64,000 bases of DNA from an uncultured Acidocella sp. (GCF_946222605.1 NZ_CAMIIE010000006.1:25340-89339); one strand, 5' to 3'; shown: positions 26,014 to 35,262, numbered from the stretch's first letter. Notes: generated from the sequence alone by a model not told the origin. Made by a program: numbers and translations.

Positions 26014-28599
26014 TTAACAACCGCCTGAGATTGACTCTTTCGGCGTGAACCCAAATTTTCTGCTATATAAAAAGGCGCGCTTATCACCAGCCGCATCCAA
26101 CACTTCACCCCTGTACCCTTCGCCTTCCGGTTCCAAAATCAAAACTGGAATCTCCTGTTCCCAGCGCGTCCAGCCCCCGCGCATACCCTCCAGAGCTGCG
26201 GCACGTGCCCCGGCTTCCTCGGGCGCCCCCTGTACCAAGCGCAGTGGCAGTGTAATCTCGGACATTGCCCAGGCATTCTCACCCTGGCAGAGTGGGGCCA
26301 ACACGCCTTGGTTCCAGACCGCCAGACGATAAGATTTGCTCGGGTCGGCCAGCCTCGTTGGCGTCATCACATCGCTCTGCCAAGCCCCGCCGTCTTGGGC
26401 ATAGCCCTTGCTCCAGGATAGCAGATTTTGCCACGCAGCCCCGCGCGCGGCGCTATCTTTGCCAATGGCCTTCATGCTCTGGGCCGCCAGCCCATCCGGG
26501 ACTTCAGCCTCCGGATCATAGACGGTTTCAACCAACACGCGCACATCCCCAGGCAAATCCAGCACTGACTTGGTTAACAGCGCCCGGCAAGAGCGCCAGA
26601 GCAATGCCGGGTCACGATACACCGCCGCCGTACCTCGGAAGTCCCGCAGCCAATCCTTGTCTGGAGTGGCGACCGGTGGCGGCGCGATAACATATAGCCG
26701 TGGCGCGGCCTCTGGCCTGCCCTGACGCGCGTGCCGCCACAACCGCCCCGCGCGCTGGAGAAGCAGGTCAACCGGCGCGAGATCGGTGATCAATATATCA
26801 AAATCCAGGTCGAGCGACTGCTCCATAACCTGCGTGCCCACCACCACATGCGCACGCTGGCCCGCGATGCTGGTTTTGCCAAACCGCATCTGCACCGCGC
26901 CTTCAATCGCGAGACGGTCGCCCAAGGCAAAACGCGCGTGAAACAAAGTAGCCTGCTGCCCAAGCGCGGCATGGGCGGCTACAGCATCGTCTACTGTGTT
27001 GCGGATCCAGCCCACCGCTGCCCCCCGCGCGGCGGCAGCGCGCACGACCTCCAACGCCGCGTCTGCGTTTGGCAGTCTGTGCAACTCGATGCGGCGATCC
27101 AACCCCGGCCGCGGCGCGACGTCGTGCTCCTCCAGCCCGGTGCGGCTTGCGAGCGTGACCAAAGGATACCCTGCCTTTTGGCAGGCCTCTTCCTGCCCAA
27201 AAGCCTCCACCAGCCTCTGCCGTACACTCCTGGGCAGGGTCGCCGAGAGCACGATGGTGCTCCCCCCCTGACGGGTTTGGAATTCGATGAGACGGCGCAA
27301 TTCTTCTGTTACGTATTCGTCGTAAGTATGCGCTTCATCAATAATGAGCACGCGCTGGCTCAACCCGAATAGCCGCAATGGTGCATGACGCGAGGGCAGT
27401 ACGGAAAGCACTGCCTGATCGATGGTCCCCGCGCCGCAGGCGGCCAGAAAACTGCGTCGGCGGTCATCGCCAATCCAGGCGGCACATTGAGCTGAAGCGG
27501 TTTCGTCGGCGTCATTCGTTACCATAAGGCGGCTTTTGCCGTGGACCAGAACCAAGGACGGCTCTGACTCGTTCACAAACAAGGCGTTTTTGGCTTTGCC
27601 CAATCGCGCGTACATGGCGTTGGCCGTGGCCATGGTCGGCAAAGCCATGAACAAACCCGCGGCGCCCTGCGCCTGCATCAGCCGGTGCGCAAACAGCAAA
27701 GCAGCTTCGGTCTTTCCGCTACCCATCTGATCCTCAATGAGCACAAGCATCGGGCCGTCCGGCAACGGCACCTGAGCGACGAATTTTTGCAACGGCGTGG
27801 GCGGGTTATCCCCGATCAGCGATAGCAATCCGAACGCAGGCGCTGGGAAGGCGGGCAACAGCCCTGCGCTGGCAAGAGCCCATTCGGCTTTTTTGCAAGC
27901 CAAGGTCCAGTACTGGTCCAGACTCAGGGTTGGCGCGACATATGGAAACCATGTCTCGGCAGACCCGACCCAGTCGGCCAGCACGGTCAGCCCCGCCAGC
28001 CACCACCCCAGTGCGGTGACACCCTCCTCAGAGAGTTCCGGCAGGCTTGAAGGACGCAGAAGCGCAAGCAACGCATCAATGCAGGCCAGCGCCGCAGCCC
28101 GCGAGGCATCGCAAAACGCCCTGCGATCGATCTTTTGCTCCGACGGCGGACGGCCATGATGGCCGCATACCGCCCGCCAGAGAACTTTTTCTTCATTTGG
28201 TCTGTCCGTTGGCAACAACCGGGATATACGATGCCTGACATCTGGGTCTTGCATTAGCCAATAGCCGGCAGTGTCATGGCGTGGCTCCGGACGAGGATCG
28301 TAAGCGCCCAAGGCCGAAGGCCAAAGACTCGCCACCTTCGCCTGAAACGGGCGGGAAAACTTACCGATGTCGTGCAGCGCGATCATTAGCGTCAGCGGCT
28401 GGGCAAAAGCATCGCGCCACGGCCCTAGCCCCGGAATGATGGGGCGGGATGCCAGCAACCAGCCCTGTGCCACGGCCGCGACATCCAACATATGATAGGC
28501 TGCAGGATGCCAGGTCAGCGCCCCATCCGCATCCTTGGATTTACCCCAATAATAAAGGAATTCAGGAATGGTGGGCGGTACAGAAGAACTATTCTGCAT
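26014..28599 (-). CDS. cas3: Cas3 helicase-nuclease
   Basis: About 861 residues. An N-terminal HD nuclease domain carries the family histidines (WHPAAYHMLDV, ALHDIGKFS, CGHHGRPP, LADWVGSA). A superfamily 2 helicase follows, with Walker A DQMGSGKTEA, the IDEAHTYDEY box and the SATLPRSVR motif III. It unwinds and degrades the target strand after Cascade binding. I start at ATG 28599 behind a GGAGGA site, 11 codons inside the longest frame. It is the first gene of the cas operon, and all catalytic motifs are present. Confidence 0.96.
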   Translation of the reverse strand: MQNSSSVPPTIPEFLYYWGKSKDADGALTWHPAAYHMLDVAAVAQGWLLASRPIIPGLGPWRDAFAQPLTLMIALHDIGKFSRPFQAKVASLWPSALGAYDPRPEPRHDTAGYWLMQDPDVRHRISRLLPTDRPNEEKVLWRAVCGHHGRPPSEQKIDRRAFCDASRAAALACIDALLALLRPSSLPELSEEGVTALGWWLAGLTVLADWVGSAETWFPYVAPTLSLDQYWTLACKKAEWALASAGLLPAFPAPAFGLLSLIGDNPPTPLQKFVAQVPLPDGPMLVLIEDQMGSGKTEAALLFAHRLMQAQGAAGLFMALPTMATANAMYARLGKAKNALFVNESEPSLVLVHGKSRLMVTNDADETASAQCAAWIGDDRRRSFLAACGAGTIDQAVLSVLPSRHAPLRLFGLSQRVLIIDEAHTYDEYVTEELRRLIEFQTRQGGSTIVLSATLPRSVRQRLVEAFGQEEACQKAGYPLVTLASRTGLEEHDVAPRPGLDRRIELHRLPNADAALEVVRAAAARGAAVGWIRNTVDDAVAAHAALGQQATLFHARFALGDRLAIEGAVQMRFGKTSIAGQRAHVVVGTQVMEQSLDLDFDILITDLAPVDLLLQRAGRLWRHARQGRPEAAPRLYVIAPPPVATPDKDWLRDFRGTAAVYRDPALLWRSCRALLTKSVLDLPGDVRVLVETVYDPEAEVPDGLAAQSMKAIGKDSAARGAAWQNLLSWSKGYAQDGGAWQSDVMTPTRLADPSKSYRLAVWNQGVLAPLCQGENAWAMSEITLPLRLVQGAPEEAGARAAALEGMRGGWTRWEQEIPVLILEPEGEGYRGEVLDAAGDKRAFLYSRKFGFTPKESISGGC

Positions 28600-28942
28600 C
28601 AACTTTCCTCCACCTGAATTCGACAGTGACAACCATTTCTATCGTGGAAACGACAACCAAAGGCATGTCCTTTCATTCTGCGCGATAATTCGCAACCCCT
28701 CAATGTTTTGGGCACCAACTCAGATACGGTTCATAAGTGTTTTACTGAACCGAAACGGACGGAGCAGATCCGTTCAAAAAATGGCTATAGAATTGGCTCT
28801 GGCAAAAATTACGCCGCTGAGCCACTCGATTGCCGTGCTGAACTTGTCTTCCTGGCTAGCCATCTGCACCACTCTCTGGGCAACAGCCGGAATCACCGCG
28901 AATCGCCCCCCATGATGCCTCGTTCACTTTCACGAGGTACCC
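28600..28942. promoter_or_regulatory. Divergent region between cas3 and the HTH/recombinase genes
   Basis: It must contain the cas operon promoter. A dyad, CGGTTCA (28727-28733) and TGAACCG (28746-28752), with a second one next to it (AACGGA...TCCGTT near 28755-28777), could bind a regulator. Small open frames inside have no supporting features. Confidence 0.4.
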
Positions 28943-29173
28943 ATGACCAAGACTTCCCGTTCCTTTCTCCCGGCCCAAGCCAGCGCTGGGGCTGACCGAC
29001 CGCTGGAGAAGCTGATCAAGCTCTCAGCCGCAGCTGGCATCCTCGGCGTCTCGGCCGTCACAATCCGTCGCCGCGTTGCTGACGGCTCCCTCACACCGGT
29101 CCGCATCAATGAGCGGCTATATTTCGAACCCGCCGAACTGCGGGCCTACATCGCCCAGCACCGTAAGATTTGA
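28943..29173 (+). CDS. Small excisionase/MerR-type HTH protein
   Basis: A 76-residue DNA-binding protein. Residues 24-50 form a helix-turn-helix (LIKLSAAAGILGVSAVTIRR) followed by the wing VRINERLYFEPAELRAYI, typical of Xis/HTH_17 proteins. It lies upstream of two tyrosine recombinase genes, so it is a good candidate for their recombination directionality factor or repressor. A GAGG site precedes the ATG. Confidence 0.8.
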   Translation: MTKTSRSFLPAQASAGADRPLEKLIKLSAAAGILGVSAVTIRRRVADGSLTPVRINERLYFEPAELRAYIAQHRKI

Positions 29174-29308
29174 ACGCCATGCTCTGCCCGAGAGCATGTG
29201 CGCATTTGATCACGTCTGAACGCGTTCGATCAGACGCCCACAATAACATCCGCACTCTTCAACAAACAAAAACCTCACAACCATTCTTGTGAGTGAGAAG
29301 GAATGATA
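29174..29308. promoter_or_regulatory. Structured leader of the recombinase operon
   Basis: Three hairpins lie in 135 bp: CATGCTCT/AGAGCATG (29178-29198), CGTCTGA/TCAGACG (29213-29236) and CTCACAA/TTGTGAG (29274-29293), the last just ahead of the AGAAGGA ribosome binding site. The 11-mer TTTGATCACGT occurs at 29205-29215 and again at 29312-29322 inside the first codons of the recombinase. These could be operator or recombinase binding sites; the function is inferred from position. Confidence 0.5.
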
Positions 29309-31132
29309 ATGTTTGATCACGTAAGTGATATTGCGCCGGCCCAAAAAATTGGCCGGCAGGTTCCAAATTTGGCGCCTGCGGCTCACTTCACAGGCGTCCT
29401 CGCCGCAATCGAGTGCGCCCCGGACCTTTCACCCAAAATCCGAGAGAACCTACGCGGCGCCGTCAAGAAGGCAGCAAATCTGGTCTCGGCCCAAGGGCTG
29501 AATGGCAAGGTCGATATCCCGAAGCTGCAACGGAAATTCGAACAGCTCACCCCGGCCATACTCGGCATGAGGACCGACAATGCCCTGGCTGCGTTCAAAT
29601 CGAATCTCCGCCGGGCGCTGCGTCTAGCCGGCCATGATATCATGCCCGGCCGACATGTAACGCCGCTCAGTGCTGGCTGGACCAAGCTGATGGCCATGCT
29701 GAACGGCGGCCCAATGGCCATCAAGCTCAGCCGCTTCGCCCATGTCGCCTCCCAACAGGGGTGGGAGCCAGAAGACATTACCCAGGCTCACCTGGAACGG
29801 TTCGCGGCCATTTTACGCCAAACCAATCTTGGCTCAAAAGCTGAAAAAATCGTGCGTGGGACTGTCGCCGCCTGGGCTCACGGGCGCCGCAACTGCCCGC
29901 ACTGGCCAGGCAACGACCTCGGCCTCCCACCCGCAGAGACACGCTTTTATGCGCTCCCCTGGGCAGCCTTCCCAGCCAGCTTCGCTGAAGACGTGGAAAA
30001 CTGGCTTGCTCGCCCATCGTCCGACCTCCAACATCTGCTTGCCTCTATCGCCGAGACTGGCGCGGTTCCTGCGCCACCCTCTCTGAAGGGACGCAACAAT
30101 GGCACGCTTCGTGCTTGCACCGAACGCAACTATCGTGACGCCCTACGCCGTGCGGCTTCCATCCTGGTTACGACTGGCTATCGTCATGTAGGGGACATTA
30201 GCGGCCTTTCCGCCGTCGTCGGCGTGGCTGAGCTTCAATGTGTCCTGAAATTTCTCGCCGCCCGGACCAACCGCCAAGATGGCGGCCACCTGGGCTATAT
30301 CGCCTTCCATTTCTATTTCATTGGGCGCGATTATCTCCACTTACCCGCGCATACATTGCACCAGCTGGAATTTTTGTGGCGCAGGACGAGAGGCAAATAC
30401 GGGGAAATGTCGCCGCGTAGCTTCGCGCGTCTCTGCCAATTCGATGATCATGCAAAAACCGTCAACATGGCGCGCCTGCCCCACGCCTTGGCCAAAGCCG
30501 CCGGCAAACGAGACAAAATCGATGCGCGCGCCATTAAACTCATGCGCACGGCGCTGTTTACGGCGATCGCATTGGATACCGGGCTGAGGGCTGGGAATAT
30601 CGTCAATCTGCAACTCGACAAGCACATCACCTTCACCACCCGCAACAAACAGAGCATCGCGATCATTACCAACCCGGGCGAGGAGGTTAAAAACGGCGAG
30701 ACGCTGATCTCCGAACTCAGCGCAGAAAGCACAAAGCTAATGGAACTTTGGCGTGATACGTATCGGCCAAGCGTTTGCGCGGCTGACAAACGACAAGCCC
30801 CCTATTTGTTTCCCAGTCAGTCGGGCATGCACCTGACCACGGCGCTGGCGCTGCAAAGCCTCAAAGACCTTGGCGCATATCACGCCGGCCTGGACGTGAC
30901 GCCCCATGTCATCCGAGCTTTTCTCGGCAAGCTGATGCTTGATGATACCCCTGACGGCCATGCGGCGGTGCAGGCGGTTCTGGGCCATAACAGCATTGAG
31001 ACGACCTTGCGCTATTACGCGCCGGTCCGGCCGATTCAGGCCAAACGCAGGGCGCAGCGCCTCCTGCTCGCCAAGCAAAAGCATCCGCTCGACCGGGTCG
31101 TCACCACAAAGGGGGCAAATCATGGCTCCTGA
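29309..31132 (+). CDS. Large tyrosine recombinase (first of an overlapping pair)
   Basis: About 607 residues. The C-terminal catalytic domain contains R in LDTGLRAGNIVNL, the HVIRAFLG box (H-x-x-R), and LGHNSIETTLRYYAP with the histidine and active tyrosine. About 400 residues precede it, far more than a phage integrase, and include a core-binding-like segment. I start at ATG 29309, six bases after AGAAGGA; ATG 29303 abuts that site. The end overlaps the next recombinase by 11 bp. Paired recombinases of unequal length recall Tn554-like transposition modules. Confidence 0.85.
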   Translation: MFDHVSDIAPAQKIGRQVPNLAPAAHFTGVLAAIECAPDLSPKIRENLRGAVKKAANLVSAQGLNGKVDIPKLQRKFEQLTPAILGMRTDNALAAFKSNLRRALRLAGHDIMPGRHVTPLSAGWTKLMAMLNGGPMAIKLSRFAHVASQQGWEPEDITQAHLERFAAILRQTNLGSKAEKIVRGTVAAWAHGRRNCPHWPGNDLGLPPAETRFYALPWAAFPASFAEDVENWLARPSSDLQHLLASIAETGAVPAPPSLKGRNNGTLRACTERNYRDALRRAASILVTTGYRHVGDISGLSAVVGVAELQCVLKFLAARTNRQDGGHLGYIAFHFYFIGRDYLHLPAHTLHQLEFLWRRTRGKYGEMSPRSFARLCQFDDHAKTVNMARLPHALAKAAGKRDKIDARAIKLMRTALFTAIALDTGLRAGNIVNLQLDKHITFTTRNKQSIAIITNPGEEVKNGETLISELSAESTKLMELWRDTYRPSVCAADKRQAPYLFPSQSGMHLTTALALQSLKDLGAYHAGLDVTPHVIRAFLGKLMLDDTPDGHAAVQAVLGHNSIETTLRYYAPVRPIQAKRRAQRLLLAKQKHPLDRVVTTKGANHGS

Positions 31133-32186
31133 GCCTCAACACCGCCGCGCCCTGCCGATGCAGGAATGGCCCGCCCAGGATCGCGCTCTGTGGGATGCTG
31201 CGCAAGCAGAATGCCCGTTTACAGTCGAGCGCCTACCGCTTTCAAAATGGTGCCTTCGACAGCGCCACGAGGCCGCGCATAATTATGGCATCTGGCTGCA
31301 ATATCTTGCGCAAACTATGCCAGCGCTGTTGGCCGAGCCGCCAGATGCCAGGATAACGCCGGCCCGCCTCGGGCAATTCCTGATGGAGCGCCAAACTCAA
31401 ATACAGATCGGCACCTTGGCCAAATCGGTGGCCGATTTATACGGAATCATGATCAGCCTGGCGCCGAGCGGCGACTGGAACTGGCTGAGACAAATGCGCC
31501 ACTTGGTCTCCACGCAGGCCAGGCGACAGCCCGCGAAAGCAAAGGCTTTGACCTGCGCTACCAGCTTGCTCGCAGTCGGCAAAAATCTCATCGAGGCTGC
31601 CTGTGCCGGTACCAGCAGCCCCCAAGACCCCGTCGCGTTCCGCGATGGGCTGATCCTGTTCATGTTGATCCTGGTCCCCGTGCGCATCACCCAATTCTCG
31701 ATGATCCGGCTGGATGAGCATTTGCTTCAGAGCGCGGATGGGGAATGGCAACTCCGCTGGCAGGCGTCTGAGACCAAGACCCGGCGCGAGATAACCTACC
31801 CGCTGCCCCCCGAATTGGCCGAAATTCTTTACCTATATATAGAGCAGGTCCGGCCTCGGTTGCTCGCACGGGCAAGAGTGCCTGCTATAACCGCGCGTCT
31901 CTGGATCGGTGTCAGCGGTGCCGCGATCAGCGCGCAGGTGCTTCGCAAAATCATCGGCTCCCGGACCAAGGAGGCCCTGGGATATCCGGTAAATCCCCAC
32001 GCCTTCCGCAGCTCTGCCGCCAGCAGCTATGCCATCGCGGCGCCTGAGTACGCCCGCGAAGCCGCCGCACTGCTCGATCACAACAGCTTCCAGACGACCG
32101 AGCGCTATTACCTGCTGGGTCAAAGGCAGAAGAATTTGATAGCCGCGCAGAACGCCGTGAACCGGGCAAGACGGATCAAATTTTGA
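31122..32186 (+). CDS. Second tyrosine recombinase of the pair
   Basis: A 354-residue protein starting at ATG 31122, behind AAAGGGGG, inside the end of the first recombinase. Catalytic residues: R in LVPVRITQFSMIRL, the HAFRSSAASS box, and LLDHNSFQTTERYYLLG with the histidine and tyrosine. The first arginine box is VPVRIT rather than the common TGxRxxE, an unusual form. Translational overlap implies that both enzymes act together, perhaps as a heteromeric recombinase. Confidence 0.83.
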   Translation: MAPEPQHRRALPMQEWPAQDRALWDAAQAECPFTVERLPLSKWCLRQRHEAAHNYGIWLQYLAQTMPALLAEPPDARITPARLGQFLMERQTQIQIGTLAKSVADLYGIMISLAPSGDWNWLRQMRHLVSTQARRQPAKAKALTCATSLLAVGKNLIEAACAGTSSPQDPVAFRDGLILFMLILVPVRITQFSMIRLDEHLLQSADGEWQLRWQASETKTRREITYPLPPELAEILYLYIEQVRPRLLARARVPAITARLWIGVSGAAISAQVLRKIIGSRTKEALGYPVNPHAFRSSAASSYAIAAPEYAREAAALLDHNSFQTTERYYLLGQRQKNLIAAQNAVNRARRIKF

Positions 32187-32367
32187 AGCGCAAAGCGGTG
32201 CGTCAGGCGCACCGCTCGCAACACGCGACCCGCCCTTGGCCAAGCCGGTTTTCCAAAATTAAGTCATTGTTTTCAATGATTTTATTTTTCTTTTTTGGGT
32301 TTATTTTTCTTGCCCCAGCACGGTGGCGGGCTAAGTTTCCGTTTCACCTTATTAAGGAGTTTTCGTT

Positions 32368-32628
32368 TTGAGCCTCGTTCTTTCCCTGCAAAGCGGCGAT
32401 CAGATCACCGTGGCCGATCTGCTGCTGACGCTCCACGCCTCTCCGCCCCGCCTTGTCGCTGGGGACAAGATCTTTCCGCTCTCGGACGCGGACACCGCAC
32501 TCCCACACGGCGTAACGATATCGCTTGCCCCGCCTATGACAAGCGCCAAGCCGTCCGCATTGAGCCTACGCTTCACAGCGCCTCGTCATGTCACGATCAC
32601 CCGCATTCGGGGAAGCCACGCAGAATGA
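32368..32628 (+). CDS. Small CsrA-like protein
   Basis: An 86-residue protein beginning at TTG 32368, eight bases after an AAGGAG site. Its N-terminus (LVLSLQSGDQITVAD) and C-terminus (LSLRFTAPRHVTITR) resemble the two ends of CsrA, the RNA-binding regulator, where the last part reads like VRLGIEAPREVPVHR. The middle is longer than in CsrA (86 against about 61 residues). The similarity is from reading only and may reflect fold rather than function. The stop overlaps the next start as ATGA, so it belongs to an operon with the following gene. Confidence 0.5.
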   Translation: MSLVLSLQSGDQITVADLLLTLHASPPRLVAGDKIFPLSDADTALPHGVTISLAPPMTSAKPSALSLRFTAPRHVTITRIRGSHAE

Positions 32629-33113
32629 CCCTCCTCACCGGCCGCACCTACGAATTTGAAGTCAGCGTCGAACTCAACGACGCTCTCTCTCTAGTGCCGG
32701 GGGAACTCGGCACCTACCTGACTGACGCGCTGTTTGACCTCGACCGCCTCGCCCTTCTCTTCCCCGGCTTGAAGGTTCCAGAACCGGGCGAGCGCATCCT
32801 CAGCGTCAGCTTCAAACAAATAGGCTATACCCGTCGCTCTGAGAGCGGCGCCGGCATTCCGCAGCCTGCCCAGACGCCCATTGTCGATTCCGAGCAGCGC
32901 GAACGTCTCTCTTCTATAGAAGACGCCACACTGCGGATCAGCGACATCATCCAAGATCTTCGTCTCGTGAAGGCCAAGGCGATTGCGATGCACGAGCAGA
33001 TGAGCGCCAACACGCAATGGACCAGGCCGCAAGCCCATAACGCGCAGCGCCTGCTCGACGCCCTGCACGCCATGCTCGAATCGCACGCTACGCATATCGA
33101 ACCTTTGCTGTAA
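32625..33113 (+). CDS. Unknown protein of the recombinase operon
   Basis: A 162-residue protein translated from ATG 32625, overlapping the CsrA-like gene by 4 bp. The N-terminal half is beta-like (TYEFEVSVEL) and the C-terminal half is helical with charged repeats (residues 95-160), perhaps a coiled coil. There is no signal peptide, membrane segment or known motif. Tight coupling to a possible RNA- or DNA-binding small protein, downstream of two recombinases, suggests an accessory role in the element. Function unknown. Confidence 0.6.
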   Translation: MTLLTGRTYEFEVSVELNDALSLVPGELGTYLTDALFDLDRLALLFPGLKVPEPGERILSVSFKQIGYTRRSESGAGIPQPAQTPIVDSEQRERLSSIEDATLRISDIIQDLRLVKAKAIAMHEQMSANTQWTRPQAHNAQRLLDALHAMLESHATHIEPLL

Positions 33114-33120
33114 CCGCGCG

Positions 33121-33158
33121 GCTGACCGCTCCTGCCGCCTTTTCAGGGGGCGGTCAGC
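33121..33158 (+). terminator. Hairpin after the recombinase operon
   Basis: GCTGACCGC (33121-33129) pairs with GCGGTCAGC (33150-33158), with further partial pairing inside. It begins 7 bp after the stop of the 162-residue gene. There is no T-run, so it may stabilise the mRNA end or terminate weakly. Confidence 0.6.
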
Positions 33159-33184
33159 CTACTCAACCTGCCCATTGCAGATCA

Positions 33185-33344
33185 TTGCAATTGAGCCGGT
33201 ATCGACACAAAGAATTCGTCAGCCAACGAATGACCCAACACAAATCCAGCCAATCCTCCGGCCTACACGCCGACAACGCTCGGCGAAGCCGGGAGAGGGT
33301 CGAACCAACAGGCCGTATTTTTTCGCTTGTTGCAATTGAGCCGG
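33185..33344 (+). repeat. Pair of 15-bp direct repeats upstream of the serine recombinase
   Basis: TTGCAATTGAGCCGG occurs at 33185-33199 and 33330-33344, 145 bp apart, in a stretch without a credible gene (33159-33409). They lie between the two recombinase modules and may mark an attachment or insertion boundary. No other copy was noticed in the window. Confidence 0.5.
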
Positions 33345-33409
33345 ATACGTAATGGCTCAGCTGAGGTCCATTTGCTGCCTTTGCGCATGAATCGCGTTGA
33401 CGATGCCCG

Positions 33410-33595
33410 ATGCTCCCCGCCATGCGCAAGCGTGGGAACACTGAAACGGACCTACAAAGCCGCCGGGACCAAAAGCTCCCAGCGGTTGAATGTGCTCCCG
33501 CACCCGCATTGCCGATCACTGACCAGGAAAGAGCCTTGTTTGCCGCGCTCTTCGGCGCCTTAATCGATCAGATCCTGGCGGAACCAAATAAATGA
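33410..33595 (+). CDS. Small protein coupled to the serine recombinase
   Basis: A 61-residue frame whose stop overlaps the recombinase ATG (ATGA), which implies translational coupling. ATG 33422 (MRKRGNTETDL) is an alternative start; neither has a clear ribosome binding site. The N-terminal half is charged and disordered-looking; the C-terminal half (ITDQERALFAALFGALIDQIL) is an amphipathic helix. Its position suggests an accessory protein of the recombinase. Function unknown. Confidence 0.5.
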   Translation: MLPAMRKRGNTETDLQSRRDQKLPAVECAPAPALPITDQERALFAALFGALIDQILAEPNK

Positions 33596-35262
33596 AGCAT
33601 CCTATTCCCGCTGCCGTCTCACCCTCGATGCTGCCTAAGCGCGTCGCCGTGTATGCCCGTGTTTCCACTGTGAAGCAGGCCGAGGCTGACCTTTCCATTC
33701 CCGACCAGATCGCCCAGGCTAAATCCTGGTGTGAGCGCCAGGGCTACGATCTGGTACAGCACTATGTCGAGCCAGGCGCCTCAGGCACAGATGAAAGCCG
33801 GCCGGTTTTCCAGCAGATGCTGACAGATGCCCGCTCACAGCCCCGGCCGTTCGACCTCATTGTCGTTCACAGCTTCAGCCGCTTCGCCCGCGATAATTTT
33901 GCCTACGCCGTGGCGAAGCGCACCTTGAACAAGGCCGGCATCGCCGTGCAATCCATCACCCAGCCTCTCGCTGATGACCCTACCGGGCAAATGGTGGAAA
34001 GCATTCTGGTGGCGTTCGATGCCTACACCTCCAAGGAAATCGGCAAACACACGGCACGGGCCATGAAGGAAAATGCCCGCCAGGGCTTCTGGAACGGCAG
34101 CCGACCGCCGCTTGGCTATGATGTGATCGGTGCTGAACAACGCGGCCAGAAGGTCAAAAAACGGCTGGAGATTAACGCCACCGAAGCGGCCCTCGTCCGC
34201 CGCATCTTTGGCCTGTATCTCGGTGCTGAGGGCGTACAGCTGGGCGTGAAAGCCATTGTCACGAAGCTGAACGCCGCTGGCGAGAGCTTTCGCGGCAAGC
34301 CGTTCATGATCTCCAGCATCCACCGTATCCTGACCAATGAAACCTACACCGGCCAGCATTGGTTCAATGTGCAGGATAGCCGCTCCGGCGCCATCCGACC
34401 CCGGGATGAGTGGATCGGCATCGAAGTACCCGCCATCATTCCCCGGCAGACCTGGGAGAACGTCCAGGAACAGCTGCGTGAGAGAGCACCACAGAAAATC
34501 CCGGCGCGCGTGGTGAATTGTCCGACGCTGCTGACCGGCATTGCCGTTTGTGCCCATTGCGGAGCCGGCATGACGCTGCGGACAGGCAAAGGCTATCGCT
34601 ATTACACCTGTGCCGGACGCGCGCAGAAGGGTCCCACACGTTGCGGTGGCTGCGCGGTGTCCATGCCGAAGGTCGATCAAACTGTAATCGAGACACTCTC
34701 TGAGCGCATCTTCACGCCCAGCAGACTGATCGATCTTGTCTCCGGCTATTTGGACAAGGCCAAGGCGGACGCGCAGCAGCAGCGCAGCCAGCTGGGCCAG
34801 ATCAAAGCCGACCTCACGGAAACGGAGGGCGCGCTCAAACGTCTGCTTGGCATGGTCGAGGCCGGGTTGATGGAGCTCGACGACCCTGCGCTGCGCGAAC
34901 GCCTCTCCGCCCTAAAAACCAAACGAAAGACCCTGACCGCGCAGCTTAAACAAGCCTCGGACCTGCAACCCGCCAACCGTCCACATCTGACCGAGGCCAA
35001 GATTCAAAGCCTCAGTGACACCATCCGCACCGCGCTCCACACGGCACCGCCCGAAATGCGCAAAGCCTACATCAAATTATTCGTGGATAAGGTTGTCATT
35101 AGTAAGCAGGAAGTGGAACTCAGCGGGCCAAAATCCCTGCTTGCCAGAGCCGCTCTCACCGACCTGCCGAACACGCCAGCCGAAGTTATTACTTTTGTTC
35201 GAGAATGGCGTCCCCAAGGGGATTCGAACCCCTGTTACCGCCGTGAGAGGGCGGTGTCCTAG
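33592..35262 (+). CDS. Large serine recombinase ending inside tRNA-Glu
   Basis: A 556-residue site-specific recombinase. The resolvase domain begins RVAVYARVSTVKQ with catalytic S25, then the long recombinase domain (about 170-300), a zinc ribbon with cysteines near 319-322, 343 and 353-356, and a coiled coil (about 385-460), the standard large serine integrase plan. The last 19 codons (REWRPQGDSNPCYRRERAVS region) are read from the opposite strand of the tRNA-Glu gene, so the tRNA supplies the C-terminus. This suggests that the element inserted at the tRNA 3' end. Confidence 0.92.
   Translation: MKHPIPAAVSPSMLPKRVAVYARVSTVKQAEADLSIPDQIAQAKSWCERQGYDLVQHYVEPGASGTDESRPVFQQMLTDARSQPRPFDLIVVHSFSRFARDNFAYAVAKRTLNKAGIAVQSITQPLADDPTGQMVESILVAFDAYTSKEIGKHTARAMKENARQGFWNGSRPPLGYDVIGAEQRGQKVKKRLEINATEAALVRRIFGLYLGAEGVQLGVKAIVTKLNAAGESFRGKPFMISSIHRILTNETYTGQHWFNVQDSRSGAIRPRDEWIGIEVPAIIPRQTWENVQEQLRERAPQKIPARVVNCPTLLTGIAVCAHCGAGMTLRTGKGYRYYTCAGRAQKGPTRCGGCAVSMPKVDQTVIETLSERIFTPSRLIDLVSGYLDKAKADAQQQRSQLGQIKADLTETEGALKRLLGMVEAGLMELDDPALRERLSALKTKRKTLTAQLKQASDLQPANRPHLTEAKIQSLSDTIRTALHTAPPEMRKAYIKLFVDKVVISKQEVELSGPKSLLARAALTDLPNTPAEVITFVREWRPQGDSNPCYRRERAVS

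Noticed and set aside
28727..28733. CGGTTCA near cas3 as a stray CRISPR repeat half
   Set aside because: Only seven bases match the repeat and they form part of a local dyad.
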